From Apodospora peruviana (Eukaryota > Ascomycota > Sordariomycetes > Sordariales > Lasiosphaeriaceae): a stretch of 64,000 nucleotides of DNA. The notes under the pieces are model-generated. The model had not been told where the DNA came from. It ran no database searches and saw only the letters and a program-made list of their open reading frames with translations. Both the position numbers and the translations under genes were made by a program. Below, piece after piece: positions 1 to 11,221 of this stretch; the first letter of the stretch is position 1; each line of letters starts with the position of its first letter. The DNA is taken from assembly GCA_033439685.1 (NCBI GenBank), contig JAUEDM010000004.1, positions 62,001 through 126,000 of the forward strand, given 5' to 3'.

Positions 1-255
1 GGTTGGCTCGGTGTGCACGGTGGGGTAGCGATCGGGGCTACCATGTCGCAACCCATCAGACGACGCCACGGGCACCCGACCAGCAAAGAAAGGTCATGAC
101 AGCCGGCAGGGACCTATAATGCTTGCGCTTGGCAGGGCCAGCAGCATGTTCCGTTTCCCAACCAGAGCTTTATCAAGCTCCCCTCTCGTTCTCGTGCGGG
201 CCCCCTCCAAGAACAACAGGAGACTGGACGACAGCTTTCCCCTTGCTTTATTGTC

Positions 256-1505
256 ATGATTTCGTCCTCATTTTCCCTAAGCAAAAGTACCTTTAGGATG
301 CACTCACACATTCTGTTGCTGGGCGCAATCCTCCAATCCCTAACATTTTGTCTGGCAGTTGAAGAACAACAATTCTACAGATGGAAAAGCCCCAGATCGG
401 ATCAAGTCTTGGCGGGAAGCCATGATCTATACCGCCGTCAGGGGCCTCTGCCCGGATATCATCCCGAGTTTGGAACCTGTGGCAGCGGCACCACGTGTGA
501 AAATGCCTGCGGCGGAAACTGGCAGTCGTGTAGGGCCTCGACAGAACTATCCCTGTTTTGCTACAACAAGGTCGACCTAGGCCAGACATGTTGCGAAAAC
601 GGATCTGGGCGTATGTCAACAGCTTTTTTTTTTTTTTTTTTCATGACTAAACGAGCATCCTAAGCTGACTTGACAATCTTCAAGGCGCATGCGACAGAGG
701 GTATTACTGTGCGTGGAAAGAGTTTGCTGGAAAGACGTGGTGCTGCAAAGATGTGAGTCCGTCTTGGGAGATTGCAGATGACTGGCACCTCAGCAGCTAA
801 CAATTACAATAGGGCCAGAGTCTCGAGGAGTGCGGCTTCACCAGTTCATCTTCCGTGTTGGGGTCGACCAGTTCGTCGCTTTCGCCAAGCTTCTCTGGTT
901 CATCGTCGGTGTCCGACGGCTCCTCCTCAACCTTGCCTGCGTCTTGTCCGACACCGAGCATCACCTCCTGTCCATCAATGTCGATGTTCACAGTTACCAG
1001 TACAGAGACCGTCACAGTAGCATCCGGCTCACCTTCTGGTGGCGACAATGGAGGCCGATACACCACTACCGTAACCGTTACAACTGAAAAGCCTGGACCA
1101 AGCAGTATCGTGCATGTTTCTGTGTTCTCTACAATCAGCGTGACCGTCACAAGAACAGACACAGGTGCCACTGTTACTGTGACAACAATAATAGGCGGCG
1201 GCGGTGGTGAATGCTCCTCAACTTCTTCACCACCTCCGCCTCCCCCCTCACCAACCGGACCGACCTCACCAACGCCCACTCATCCTTATGTGCACGTCAC
1301 TACCAAAGTCAAAACCATCACCACAACGACGACTTGCTCAACAACCCCTGTGCCGTACTTCAACGTTCTGGGGCCTGCGACAGGAAGTGGCGATGCTGGC
1401 GTGGTCGCTTTGACAAGAAGCTCGGGAACCGGACACGACCGTGTGGGAGTAGGAAGGTGGCAGTGCCTGGCGGTAATGGTTTTGCTCCGGGCGGTTTTGT
1501 TCTAA
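256..1505 (+). CDS. GPI-anchor-like secreted Cys-rich, Ser/Thr-rich surface protein
   Basis: Three exons: 256-610, 685-752 and 813-1505 (371 aa from the first ATG). An in-frame ATG at 298 gives a cleaner signal peptide (MHSHILLLGAILQSLTFCLA) and is probably the true start (357 aa). After the signal peptide comes a compact domain with about a dozen Cys, including two CC pairs, spread over all three exons. A long Ser/Thr/Val tail follows, with repeated TVTVT-type blocks, a GGGGG linker and a Pro-rich stretch, as in O-glycosylated wall proteins. The C terminus is hydrophobic (CLAVMVLLRAVLF), consistent with a GPI-attachment signal. Both introns have good splice sites (GTATGT/CAAG and GTGAGT/ATAG); the first contains an 18-base T run. 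The family is not recognised beyond fungal GPI-anchored Ser/Thr-rich proteins. No enzymatic function can be claimed. Confidence 0.72.
624..641 (+). repeat. Poly-T run (18 T) inside intron 1
   Basis: Uninterrupted T tract just after the 5' splice site of the first intron of the Cys/Ser/Thr-rich surface-protein gene. Confidence 0.9.
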
Positions 1506-2340
1506 TGTGCTTTTGTTTGTCTAACGACGTTATTTAATAAATGTCCAGGAGGGCGTTGGTGTTTGCTCCCTTTACATGGCAGTTTCGCTTTGATACTGGA
1601 TTAATATACCCCTGATAGATTCCTACCTAGTTGTTGTGTCACTCATGTTCTGAGTTTAAATCAAGATAGTTAATTCTTCAAACAGTGATGTCTATGAGGG
1701 CTTTTGCCGGTACCTGTTACTCACTCTTCAAAGACGTAGATTTGACGCCCGACACCCATTATATAGGGTGGCGAACCTTCCATTCACTTAATAACCACGA
1801 AGGGAATACGCGGACAGTAAATATACTCGCATTCTGAAACCCAGCGTATCCTTGCAGCTCGCACTTCGGCCTTTCTATCCCGTCCAATATCCACAACTCT
1901 CTTATAAGCTTAAATCTGCCTTGCAACCATTCTTACCGTGCCTTACATCCTTGTAAACGCAACCAATGGTATTGCTGCACCGACGATGCAGAGTGCACAG
2001 CCACGGGCATACGACCAAGAGACGCGTCACGTAAGTCTTTGCCCGGATAGGTCTATACTGCAACTTCTCGAAGGAGAAGGTGGTAGGAGCATTGCTTCTT
2101 GCGGATCATTCACCCCTTTTTGCGCTCAGGAGTACTGGAGTTGGGAGCTTAGGAGTACTGGAGTTGGGAGCAAACATGCAGGATACCGGTCAACTGGCTC
2201 TGTGGCGCTTTTACATCCCTTTACTTCCTTTTGCCGTATAAGTATTAGCCTATTCTTTGGTTTCTTCACAGCTCCCTAGGTGCCTAGATTCTTGACAGCG
2301 ACAAAGGCTACTATATAGCTCATCATTCCAGCCGTGCACC
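1506..2340. other. Intergenic; 23-bp tandem duplication
   Basis: I see no convincing gene. A 21-base unit (AGGAGTACTGGAGTTGGGAGC) occurs twice with a 2-base spacer at 2128-2148 and 2151-2171. The open frame 1938-2279 across it has no signal or family feature and is probably chance. A TATA-like CTATATAG lies about 30 bases upstream of the peroxidase ATG. Confidence 0.6.
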
Positions 2341-4321
2341 ATGTTTCTTCAATACATTTTGCTGGCAGCATTGACCGCCACCGTCACTCTGTGGCAGCTG
2401 GCCGTCGCGACCGACCCTGTCTGGCCAAACGATAAAACAGATGAGCTTGAAAGACTCCTGTTCGAACAAGAAGGGTTTCGAACCAGCGAGATCGCTGTGT
2501 TCGCCAAGGGGTGCGCGGTCGCCTTGGGCCAACCAGGACGCATATTCGCAGCAGAATGGTTGTAAGTACCCTACATCCTGACTACCTATACCAATTCAAT
2601 ATCATGTTTCTGTAAATCAACTTGAACTGACATGTGGAACTTTGCTTTGCACAGAAGGAACGCCTATCACGACATGGCCACAGCCGACGTGCTCGCCGGC
2701 ACAGGGGGCATGGACGCCTCGATCCTCTACGAGCAGGACCGCGATGAGAACGAGGGCGATGCCTTTCTCGAGACCCGCGCCGCGGTTGCAGACTTTCAGA
2801 CCAGGCGGTCGAGCATGGCAGACTTGTTTGCCTTGGCTCTCGTCTTCGCCGTGGGCGCGTGCTCCGACGGCGATATCCTCGTGCCGTTGCGCGGCGGCAG
2901 GGTAGATGCCACCGGCCCCGGTCCGTCGGGGGTTCCGCAACCACACGAGGACATCGCATCACATACAGCCAGCTTCGCGAGGCAAGGGTTTAATGCTACC
3001 GAGATGATTGCGTTGGTGGCGTGCGGGCATACCATTGGTGGCGTGCACGACAAGGACTTTCCAACGATTGTGCCTGTCAAGAACTCGGTGCGTATCACTG
3101 TCCCCTTTGGTGAAGGTGATCTGCTAATGCTGCCATACTTATGTAATGGCTGCAGTCCGTAGAGAATTCACAGTTCTTCGACACAACCAGGAGCCACTTT
3201 GACAACCGAGTGGCCATTGAGTTTGTCGACAACACGACCAACAATGCGCTCGCAGTGGGAGCCAACACGACAACGCGGTCCGACCAACGCATCTTTACCT
3301 CGGACGGCGGGAAAATGATTGGCGATATGGCGGCATCCAACGACTATTTTACCTCGACATGCAGCCGTCTCCTTGAGCGCATGATCAACACGGTACCTAG
3401 AGGAGTGGTCTTGAGTGACGTGGTTGAGCTCTACCCAGTCAAGCCCTGGTTCTTGAACCTAGGCGTCTCAGAGAATAGAACCATGACCTTGTCGGGTATT
3501 GTCAGGGTAAGCAAATCAACTTAACCCAACCAGCTTCTTACGCGAGCACATGGTATTGACCAGCCGGCCTCAGATCGCGGATGCCCTTCTCACCAAGTCG
3601 AGCCAAGTCCGCCTGCACTTCAACCCCCGTTCGGGCAAACCGTGCTCAGCAACCAGCAACCCTCCATGCGCCGTCGCCACCGCCACCACAGCCGACTCGA
3701 TGAAATCGACCTGCGTTTACACCAAGTGTCCCGCCACCTTTACCTACTTTCAGTTCAAGACGTCGGTACCTATCTCCCAGGGCGTATCGTCCTTCATAGT
3801 TGAGATCATGGACGAAGGCGGTGCAGCCGTGACGTACGATAACGGCGGCAACGGGTTTCCTTGGCCCGACACCCTCCAGCCGCAGCTTCAGCTCTCGCAT
3901 GTGGACTACCCGGCTCACGGCGAATTCAACATTACGCTTCATCTCGTGGTCGCGGCAAGTTTTCACTTCACCAACCCCATCACTCGCGCGTCTAGACTAA
4001 CGAAAATGGTATAATGTGTAGGTTCTGAACGCAGAACAGTTCACATCCGGCATCGAGGCCATCTTCTACGAGCCTACCGAGCCTACAGACCCACAATTTG
4101 AACAAATCGCCCATTTTTCGCCCGTGACGGTCCCCTTGGCCATGTCGAACAAGCTCGAGGGGACCAACTATACCTTCTACAACCTAACATACACGAGAAC
4201 TCGGCTTGATCATACACATCCTTTCGATGTCGTCGCGAAGGGAGGAGACGGAGTCGAGGTGTCGAATACATTTAACGACTGGTTGAAGTTTCCCGGGTCG
4301 CCTCTCGCGATCGATATCTAG
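2341..4321 (+). CDS. Secreted plant-type (class II-like) haem peroxidase
   Basis: Five exons: 2341-2561, 2655-3087, 3156-3506, 3574-3954 and 4022-4321 (561 aa). The N terminus is a signal peptide (MFLQYILLAALTATVTLWQLAVA). The distal haem motif L-R-N-A-Y-H-D sits at residues 74-80, split by intron 1, with Arg75 and His79 as the expected catalytic pair. The proximal motif ACGHTIGG carries His199, the haem ligand. About 250 residues follow the peroxidase core, including two N-glycosylation sites (YNLT, FNITL). This fits the ascomycete hybrid-type secreted peroxidases of the plant peroxidase superfamily, which oxidise phenolics with H2O2. The C-terminal extension is not a recognised WSC domain. 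Intron 4 appears to use a GC donor (GCAAGT at 3955). The usual FHDC is YHDM here, so the Cys after Asp is missing. Confidence 0.88.
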
Positions 4322-5221
4322 GCAGTTTGCAAATATACCATTTCTGTTGTGCTTAACGTTAATGGCTTCCTACTGGCAGTCTAAGTCTAGTTCATGAAAT
4401 TCGACCTGATCCCCAGTGGCCTTCAGGGAGTCATCGTCATGGTTGGCCAGCATCATTGTAGTCGGCTCGTGTTGACTTGCTCGAAGAAGTTCAACCACCA
4501 CCCCATCGAGTGGGTCAAAGATGTTACCCTATTGAACGGGAAACAGGACATCCTCATCAAGTGACAGAGGTTACTCGCCTAAACCTTTCGTTCCAAGCCT
4601 ACCGAAGGGCCGGTATCGCAAGGTTTACATGTAGCTCACTCAGCGGTGAGAGAGAGCCGAAATATCTCCTTGTCTCCAAAAGTTTGGGAATCCGCCTCGT
4701 TTGTGCTTTATATGAATTAGTTGGAGATTAATGGGCAGGAGGCGAATGTGCAGAGGTATGGGATGCCTCACGGGTATGGGCAGTTTTGACCAGAGGAGAT
4801 AGGAGGCCATGGCGGATGGAGGTTGGCTGATGTGCCGCTCCCTCCAAGGTACTTCTTAATACAATATTCGTAATTTTCACTGGTATATTGAGGAACACGG
4901 CTCAAAATGTCTCTACAAAGTGTTTAATAGACATCATTGATGTTACTTTAACTACGTAAAGGGACAAAATTCAAAAGCAAATCGATTCGCAATTTCTATC
5001 CTGCTTATATATCCCTAGACAAAATAAAGAGCGTGATACCATATCTTCCAGAGTTATGGCCGTTAAAACCTCAACGCCCCCTTCCTTCAAACTCGCATCA
5101 TCTCCAACCCCCTGCTCGCCGAGTTCGATATTCATCGCCCCGGCAAAACTGACATGGAGTCGAACCCACGAAGTCGATTCCACCAAAAGGCGTCAATCAT
5201 GCGGAAGCTGCTGGACGTAAT
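4322..5221. other. Intergenic between convergent genes, no gene seen
   Basis: About 900 bases hold the 3' flanks of the peroxidase (+) and the small secreted protein (-). The short open frames here (4477-4731 and 4971-5186) have no start context, family feature or splice extension. Nothing else supported. Confidence 0.6.
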
Positions 5222-5664
5222 CTACCAAATCTTGTAGGAGTTGTAGATGCCCTTCTCAATGCACCTTCCATTGCGAGACAGAGGGTCCTCGATACCGTTG
5301 CAGTCCTTGCCGGTGTAAACTAGTAGCCAAAGAAGCCATCATTAGCAAATGTGCAGTCTGCCACAGCTATGGATTATTATCCTAATTACTTACCACGAGG
5401 ATTCCACAAAGTGCCAGGGGCCCAGAAAAAGGCGACGGTTGCATCGTCCAGGTTGTAGCATTTGCTCGACACAGGAGCCGCATGGAACAGAATGTTTTGA
5501 TCGTGGGTGCTGTAGAAGACTGTTAGAGTTTTACAAGTTTTAAATACATGTTGAGAGAGAATATACCAGTCATCCATGCTCGCATACTGGTTGAGCTTAG
5601 GCCTGTCTGCCAGCGCGGAAGGCAGAAGAGCAGCAACAGCGAAGAGAGCGATGAAGCACTTCAT
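5222..5664 (-). CDS. Small secreted cysteine-containing protein (103 aa), effector-like
   Basis: Reverse-strand model with three exons: 5664-5567, 5509-5394 and 5319-5222. Introns are GTATAT..ACAG and GTAAGT..CTAG and the phases agree. The signal peptide MKCFIALFAVAALLPSALA is followed by an 84-residue mature protein with four Cys (33, 50, 78, 91), enough for two disulfides. It ends in YNSYKIW. A naive single-exon reading would wrongly include intron 1 and lose the last exon. The size, signal peptide and paired Cys match candidate effectors or antimicrobial-type small secreted proteins of plant- or soil-associated fungi. No family is recognised, so function is unknown. Confidence 0.7.
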
Positions 5665-6724
5665 TTTGATGTGTTGAAAGTATATTGGCTTTGGATTTAG
5701 AAAGATAAGGTACGTTAAGGGGACGACGGCAAGTAGTAGCAGAGCAGTGGATGATTGTTGTATTGTTTGATGATTTTTAGAAGAGTAATATCGCGGGAAA
5801 CCCAACTGCTTTTATATTCGATCTGGGCGCGAAGCATCTCTGGATATCCTTTAGGCAACGAGTTTGTCATTGTGGCCAGGGACATAGGTGTGTTGCTATT
5901 TCCATTTTGTGATGTTAATCAGGGCGGTGCAAACAGTGACGAACCTCGCAACGACGATGGCATTGCGACGATCGGGTCGCTCCTCAGCCCCAGACCAGGC
6001 TTTATCAGGCCCAGGTTGATCCGCCTCTGCTTAAGCAGCCTAACTGTCTCGTCACTGACGGCCAAGTTGTGAGCCTCACTTCTATCCCGTAGGCAACAGG
6101 GCAGGAATTTGTTGCTATTCTTGGTCTTGTCTGTCAGGCTTGGACAAGGAGGATTGGCAATAGAGAACAAATACTCGGCCAACCGTTCCTAGGTACGGTT
6201 GCCGTGACCGTGGATGGACCCGGGTACATGTAAAGCGACTGCGGACGCGCTGACGTGGATGCTAGCCGCATCCACGGTCTTGCGGAGCCGGTAGACCCGG
6301 CACATTGATTACCGTATTGAGGACCTCGCTGAATATGCGGGTATTCGAGTCGATCTTCGGCTTGTTGAACAAAGGCCTGAACAGCCTGTCGGTCAATTCC
6401 GTCACCACGTTGAACGGAGCTTCATGTCAATGCGACCATCGGTGCGAGCCTCCCAATCATATAGACGATTTCCTATACTCCTCGCATTATTATTACCACT
6501 CCGTACATCGTGTGGCATAATCTTACCCCACATATAATCCGCAAGTGCTGTCACACCCTGCATTAATTACATTGAATTATAACTACTATTCCTCATACTT
6601 CAAGTGGGGTATTCGGAAGGCACCAGCCAACACGGGCCAAATATTCACACCTTGAAACCTCTTGGAATCTAATGATAGCTACACAAAAACTGGGGTTTAA
6701 CAGCTAATTGTCAGGATTATGACG
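5665..6724. other. Intergenic with possible gene relic on the minus strand
   Basis: No intact gene. On the minus strand, bases about 6420 to 6265 read as an open stretch of about 50 codons with coding-like third positions, beginning APFNVVTELTDRLF, but without a start or convincing splice sites. A second open frame lies at 6182-5919. Both could be remnants of a decayed gene or element. The flank is AT-rich. Confidence 0.3.
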
Positions 6725-7328
6725 TTATTCCAGGGGCTGTCCATAGAAGTCAGACTTGTCCCACAGATCGTAGAATTGCACCGCCTGCTCATTCTGCCAT
6801 TCGCTTGGAGACGGGTAAGGGCATCGATCAAGGATCAGCCGAAGACCGAACCACTCTGTGATATATCCAACGGCACCCCGGGGGCCAAAACACACTGGGA
6901 ATCTGCCCTGTTCAAACCGAATCTGGTAGATCCTAGGCTCAAATGCGACCTCTTTGAGCATCTCCTCGTTGAGCTTCATGCCCACGGTCGACACTTCCCC
7001 TATCTTTGGGATTCGTCGTTTCGTCAATGTCAGCTCAATCTCGTACTGCCGAGTCGTTGGGTCCATCGTATTGCTGGTGTCGCTTGTCTCGAACTGGTGA
7101 CTTGACAGCAATCTCCAGTCGAACTCGGCAGCAATCAACAGGTGGTATTCCACGCGGCAGACAAGCTTTTTTGCACAGGTTAATCAATTTCTTCTCTCAA
7201 GTGGCTCATCAAGCAGTGGGTTTTCTTACTTCGCCAGTACCGTCTGGGAGGAATCGGAGGGTCTTGGACTCGTCGGGATCTCTAGTCCACCTCGGACCGC
7301 ACAGGAGGGACGCCAGTGTTTCGTTCAT
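6725..7328 (-). CDS. Hypothetical protein, 179 aa, two exons
   Basis: Exon 1 is 7328-7230 (MNETLASLLCGPRW...) and exon 2 is 7165-6725. The intron starts GTAAGA and ends AAAAAAG, phase 0, giving a continuous reading ...DGTGE|LVCRVEYHLL... across the junction. There is no signal peptide or membrane segment. The centre is rich in charged residues and beta-like strands (YEIELTLTKRRIP) and the end is Trp/Tyr-rich (FYDLWDKSDFYGQPLE). I do not recognise the family. The clean splice junction and coding-like composition support a real gene. Confidence 0.6.
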
Positions 7329-8126
7329 CTTTGATAAAAATGTGTCTACAGCAAAAGTGCTGGGCTTGGATACTGAGGGAAAATCGACGAGGACTTGAGG
7401 TGTTCGCAGCCCTCACAGCCGCCCGGCTTGTTCTTTATAGGATCGGGATTTGAAACGAAGACCCCTTGTCTGCGTCTTATCACAAGAAGTCTAGGGAATC
7501 TGCTTGAAGTGTGGGTGGGGTCTGGTGGCTTCGGTGGGCACTGCGTCAAGCATTGAACCATTCTCAATGCGATCTCCCGTCTCTTGGAAGGTTATCTCAT
7601 TCCTTGTAGGCAACAGCAAGCAAACCGGTTGTCATGAGAGGGCCACACCGCTGTATACCATAGCCACTGGGTGTGATGTGTTTCAGCCGTATAATCCAGC
7701 CCGGTAGGCCCCCTAACCTCCCCCCCCCCCCCCCCCAACAAGACCAGTGATATGGTCTTTAGACTATGATGGTCTTGGGAAGGGCGGAGCGGACAACGAG
7801 AATAGCAACAATTGCACTTGACATCTATGCGAAGAGACCAGGACGAAAGGCCGGCTTGTACGCATCCAACATGGTGATTCTCTTGAAGGCTTTAGGCTTC
7901 ACAAGATGAAGACATGCTGAGGGATAGCTTCATAATATATAATGAAGCCGAAGTCCCAGCTCGTTTCTCTCAACCTCTAACTCATCATCAACCATCAGCT
8001 ATTGCAGTTACCATCGTTCTTGTACACTCAAACAACACCTTCATATCTCGCAGTCAGCAATTCTTCTTGCCAAAAGCCGAGCCAGCTTTACTTTTCCTTA
8101 CATCAACTCCATCTGGAAAAAAGAAA
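7329..8126. other. Divergent intergenic region with poly-C run
   Basis: This is the shared promoter region of the 179-aa gene (-) and the secreted gene at 8127 (+). A 17-base C run lies at 7720-7736. The bases just upstream of 8127 are CT-rich and A-rich, as in fungal leaders. No gene seen. Confidence 0.6.
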
Positions 8127-8917
8127 ATGCTTTTCACAAACTTCCTGCCGCGCGGCCTGGTCGCCGCAGCCCTCATAAGCAGCGTCGCAGGTTACGCCGT
8201 CGACATCGAAAAGAGAGCACTAGTCACTATTGGAGTTCGACACATGTCGAGGGTGAGTCAAACCACAGAGTTCCATATATTCTACCGGTACACTGCTTAA
8301 GCCACCATCATGCTTCCTAGGCCGAGGCGGATGCAACCGAGGCCGCGGGAGGCCTTCTAGTCAACATAGGCGGGTCAGGATCTCAAAGCCAGGGTGGCCA
8401 GCTAGGCAATGGCAAATACGTGACCACAAACACCTTGGCGTTTGCCTATGAGCCTTGGTAAGTGTTTGGAGAGCGAGCTTGGCGTTATTCCCTATGATCG
8501 GAGGCAGCAAGAGAGAAACATAACTAACTCGAATCACCCACCAGGCACGCACTTGTCCAGGCTGATGGAAGCGCCTTCGCCGATGCCAAAAAGGTCTGGG
8601 TCCCGGAACACGTTATGCTCAACGGCCAAAAGATATACACCCACGGCAATGAGTTCCAGGTTTCAAGATATGTGAAGGCATGCGGAGGCGATCCGGCCAC
8701 GACTATCCGGATGCACGTGATTTCCACCAATCCCCAATTTCTGATCCCTGATGCTTCGGTTACTACCGAGAATCCCTTCGCTATCAAGGTCAAAAAGGCT
8801 GTGAAGGGTATGGATCAACTTCCTTATACTGACATTGACATGAGCACTTGGCATAATATTTTGAACCCGGAGATGGCAAATAAGAATGAAGATACACAGG
8901 ATCGTCACGTCGATTAA
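8127..8917 (+). CDS. Secreted protein of unknown function, 211 aa
   Basis: Exons 8127-8252, 8321-8457 and 8545-8917; introns GTGAGT..CTAG and GTAAGT..CCAG, phases consistent. The N terminus is a signal peptide (MLFTNFLPRGLVAAALISSVAG). A Lys-Arg at residues 29-30 could be a Kex2 processing site, releasing a mature chain starting ALVTIGVRHM. The remainder has a Gly/Gln-rich loop (GGSGSQSQGGQLGNG) and a well-ordered-looking C-terminal half with only one Cys (KACGGD). Frame continuity across both junctions (FAYEPW|HALVQADG) supports the model. Family not recognised. Confidence 0.68.
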
Positions 8918-9606
8918 CTGATCGACAATACATCGGTGTCATTTGATGTCCAGGACTCGGATAGTCCTTTTGTTTGTGTCTTTTGATGCGCCTCTGGTTC
9001 ATCTTCTTTTTTTTCTTTCTCTTTTTTGGGGGGGGCTGGGGTAAAGTGAGTTTCTTTTTTCTTCCTTGGGTTTTTGTTTTTGGGCCCGTTTTCTGATTTT
9101 GGATCGCTGGTTGGAAAACCTCAAATCGTCCGCTCTCTTTTGTCGTTTCGTTTTCATAGAAGTTGAATATTGCGTCGTCCTGGTGGCGGCACTTTCTTCT
9201 CTCGTTCCAACGCGATATCTTATCAAACTTGAAATGAAATGGGCTAGGTACTAGTAATCTAGAAACAGTGTCCGACCGTAACCAACAACAGTAAATCTTC
9301 CCATACCGCAGACAAAAATGTTAAGAAAACTCCCAAAAAGGAAAATCCGAATTCCACCAACTCCCAAATTCATGATTTTTTTCGGACGAAGGAACCAGAC
9401 CATGAGATCCAGTCCAAATAACCATCATCGCATTGTATGCAGATTCATCCAGTCTAATATCCTCATGATCAATCCATACCATCGGATTAGCCCAGCAGGA
9501 TATTATACCCAAACCATGTTCCCAAGTCCAAAGTACAAAGAAAGGCAGGTAGGCCCGATCATCATGCTAAACAAGCCTTAACCACCACAAAAGCAGTAGG
9601 AAAACT
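8918..9606. other. Intergenic between convergent genes
   Basis: The 3' flanks of the secreted gene and the GH76 gene. Contains T-rich and G-rich low-complexity sequence near 9004-9080. No supported gene. Confidence 0.6.
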
Positions 9607-11221
9607 TCACGTCCCCAGTTCAATCTTTATTCCCCGTTCATCCACCCACTCCGGCCCCTCGCCCGCGCGAGAACTCATCCACGCAAGCGCGACCAGCCAC
9701 GAGACCAGCACAAGAACCGTCAGCACGCCCGCACCGGCCTCGTCCCTGGACGTAACAGGCGCGTACACCGCCGTGGGGTCCAGCGCCGGATTTCCACCAC
9801 CACCCGGGTTGCCCTTGCTCGTGCCGCCCGTACTGTCAGTAACCGGCCTTCCATCAGCCGACTGATCATCAGCACGAACGTCAACCAGCATACTCATGAG
9901 CGCGCCGAGGGCATTCATTTGCTGCCCGGCGCCCGTGTTGCCGTCATACCCCGCGCGGGCGTTCCACCGGAAACCGCAGACGCCGTCGGATGTGCAACTT
10001 TTGGCCATGGCGGCGGCCGAGGTCCGCAGGACCGGCATGATAGTCCCACGAATAAATGGGGCCATCTGCGTGGTCTGCGCCAGCCAGCGGTGGACGTACC
10101 CCTTGAACGAGAGCATGTCGGTCGTGCACTGGACTTTATCCTCGAGCTCGCACGAGACCTCGGTGGCGATGCCGTCTGGAAAGAATATCTCGAGGGTGCG
10201 GTTGGTCACACCGGAGATCCGACGGCCCCATGGCTTGTTGTTGTCTTGGTCATGTTTCGTATAGTCGTACATGAACCCGAGCCCCTGCAGGAATATCGCG
10301 GCCGTATAGGAAAACTGCGCCTTGTTGATATCCGTGCAGTTCGCCTCCACGTGCGCGCCGTCATACACGTTGTAGTCGGCGTCGATGTAACCCACGCCCT
10401 CGGTCCAGTCCCAGGTCCTCGTCGCCCAGCGCGCGTACGTGTCGTTGCCCGTGTACCGCGCCAGCCGGGCCGCGAGGTTGAAGAAGATGGCGTTGGTGAT
10501 GCTGTTCTTGTAGTTGTACCCGTTGTTGGCCAGCGGGATCTGCCACCGCAAGCCGCCGTTGCACTGCTCCTCGTCCCACCGCGCAGCCTGGGTGTTGAAG
10601 ACGGCCTGAGCCAGCGCGAGCCATTGGGGGTCAGACGGCTTCGGGTTCGCGAATTTGGATTCGGCGGCGGTCATCGCCGACATGCCCCAGAACCCTTGGT
10701 CGTCGTTGCCGAGCGATGCGGTCCAGTTGGGCGGCATGAAGTTGTCCTGCGGCGAATTCGCCTGGAAGATCAGGGCCGCTTGGGTCTGGGCGTTGTAGGT
10801 CGCGTCGCCGGTCGCGCGCCAATAGTCCATCATGGCGCCCCAGAGCGCGCCGCCTTCCCACCAGTAGTATGGGCCTGCTGGTGGCGGGCCGGGTAGGATC
10901 CCTGGGATGTTGCCGGGTTCGTCGCCGTGGTAGTAGGACATGAGGTTGGAGGCGACCAGCTTGGCTACTGATTTTATCGAGTCTAGGTTTTATTGAAAAG
11001 TCGTGTCAGTCAGAACAGTTGCTACTTGTACTGGTGTAAGATGCGGCTGTCGTGGTTGACGTCAATTATGCTCCAGCCCCCAGCCCATTGCTTTCCCAAC
11101 GGACTTTAATGCAGTATTAATCGAACTCACCTGCGGATGCCAAATCAACATCAAGCGCTGCGTGCGCTGCTGCAACCATCAGCGCCCAGATGGCCCACCT
11201 GCACGCTATCCTGATCTCCAT
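9607..11221 (-). CDS. Mannan endo-1,6-alpha-mannosidase / GH76 wall transglycosidase (DFG5/DCW1 type)
   Basis: Exon 1 is 11221-11131 and exon 2 is 10982-9607, joined by a GTGAGT..CTAG intron (488 aa). Exon 1 encodes the signal peptide (MEIRIACRWAIWALMVAAAHA). The family's N-terminal region follows (SIKSVAKLVASNLMSYYHG). The GH76 catalytic Asp pair sits in GNDDQGFWG at residues 124-125. Trp-rich GH76 stretches (YYWWEGGALWG, TRTWDWTEGVGYID) are intact. A hydrophobic segment (VLTVLVLVSWLVALAW) lies near the C terminus, as in GPI-anchored DFG5/DCW1 proteins, though a further 22 charged residues follow it. DFG5/DCW1 enzymes attach GPI-mannoproteins to the wall glucan. Length matches the family. 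Confidence 0.93.

Noticed and set aside
1938..2279. 113-codon plus-strand open frame upstream of the peroxidase
   Set aside because: Contains the 23-bp duplication, lacks a leader or signal and has no coding-like composition.
9919..10896. Long 325-codon plus-strand open frame
   Set aside because: Antisense to the GH76 catalytic exon; composition (Arg/Val/Gly-rich) is the usual shadow of GC-rich coding DNA.
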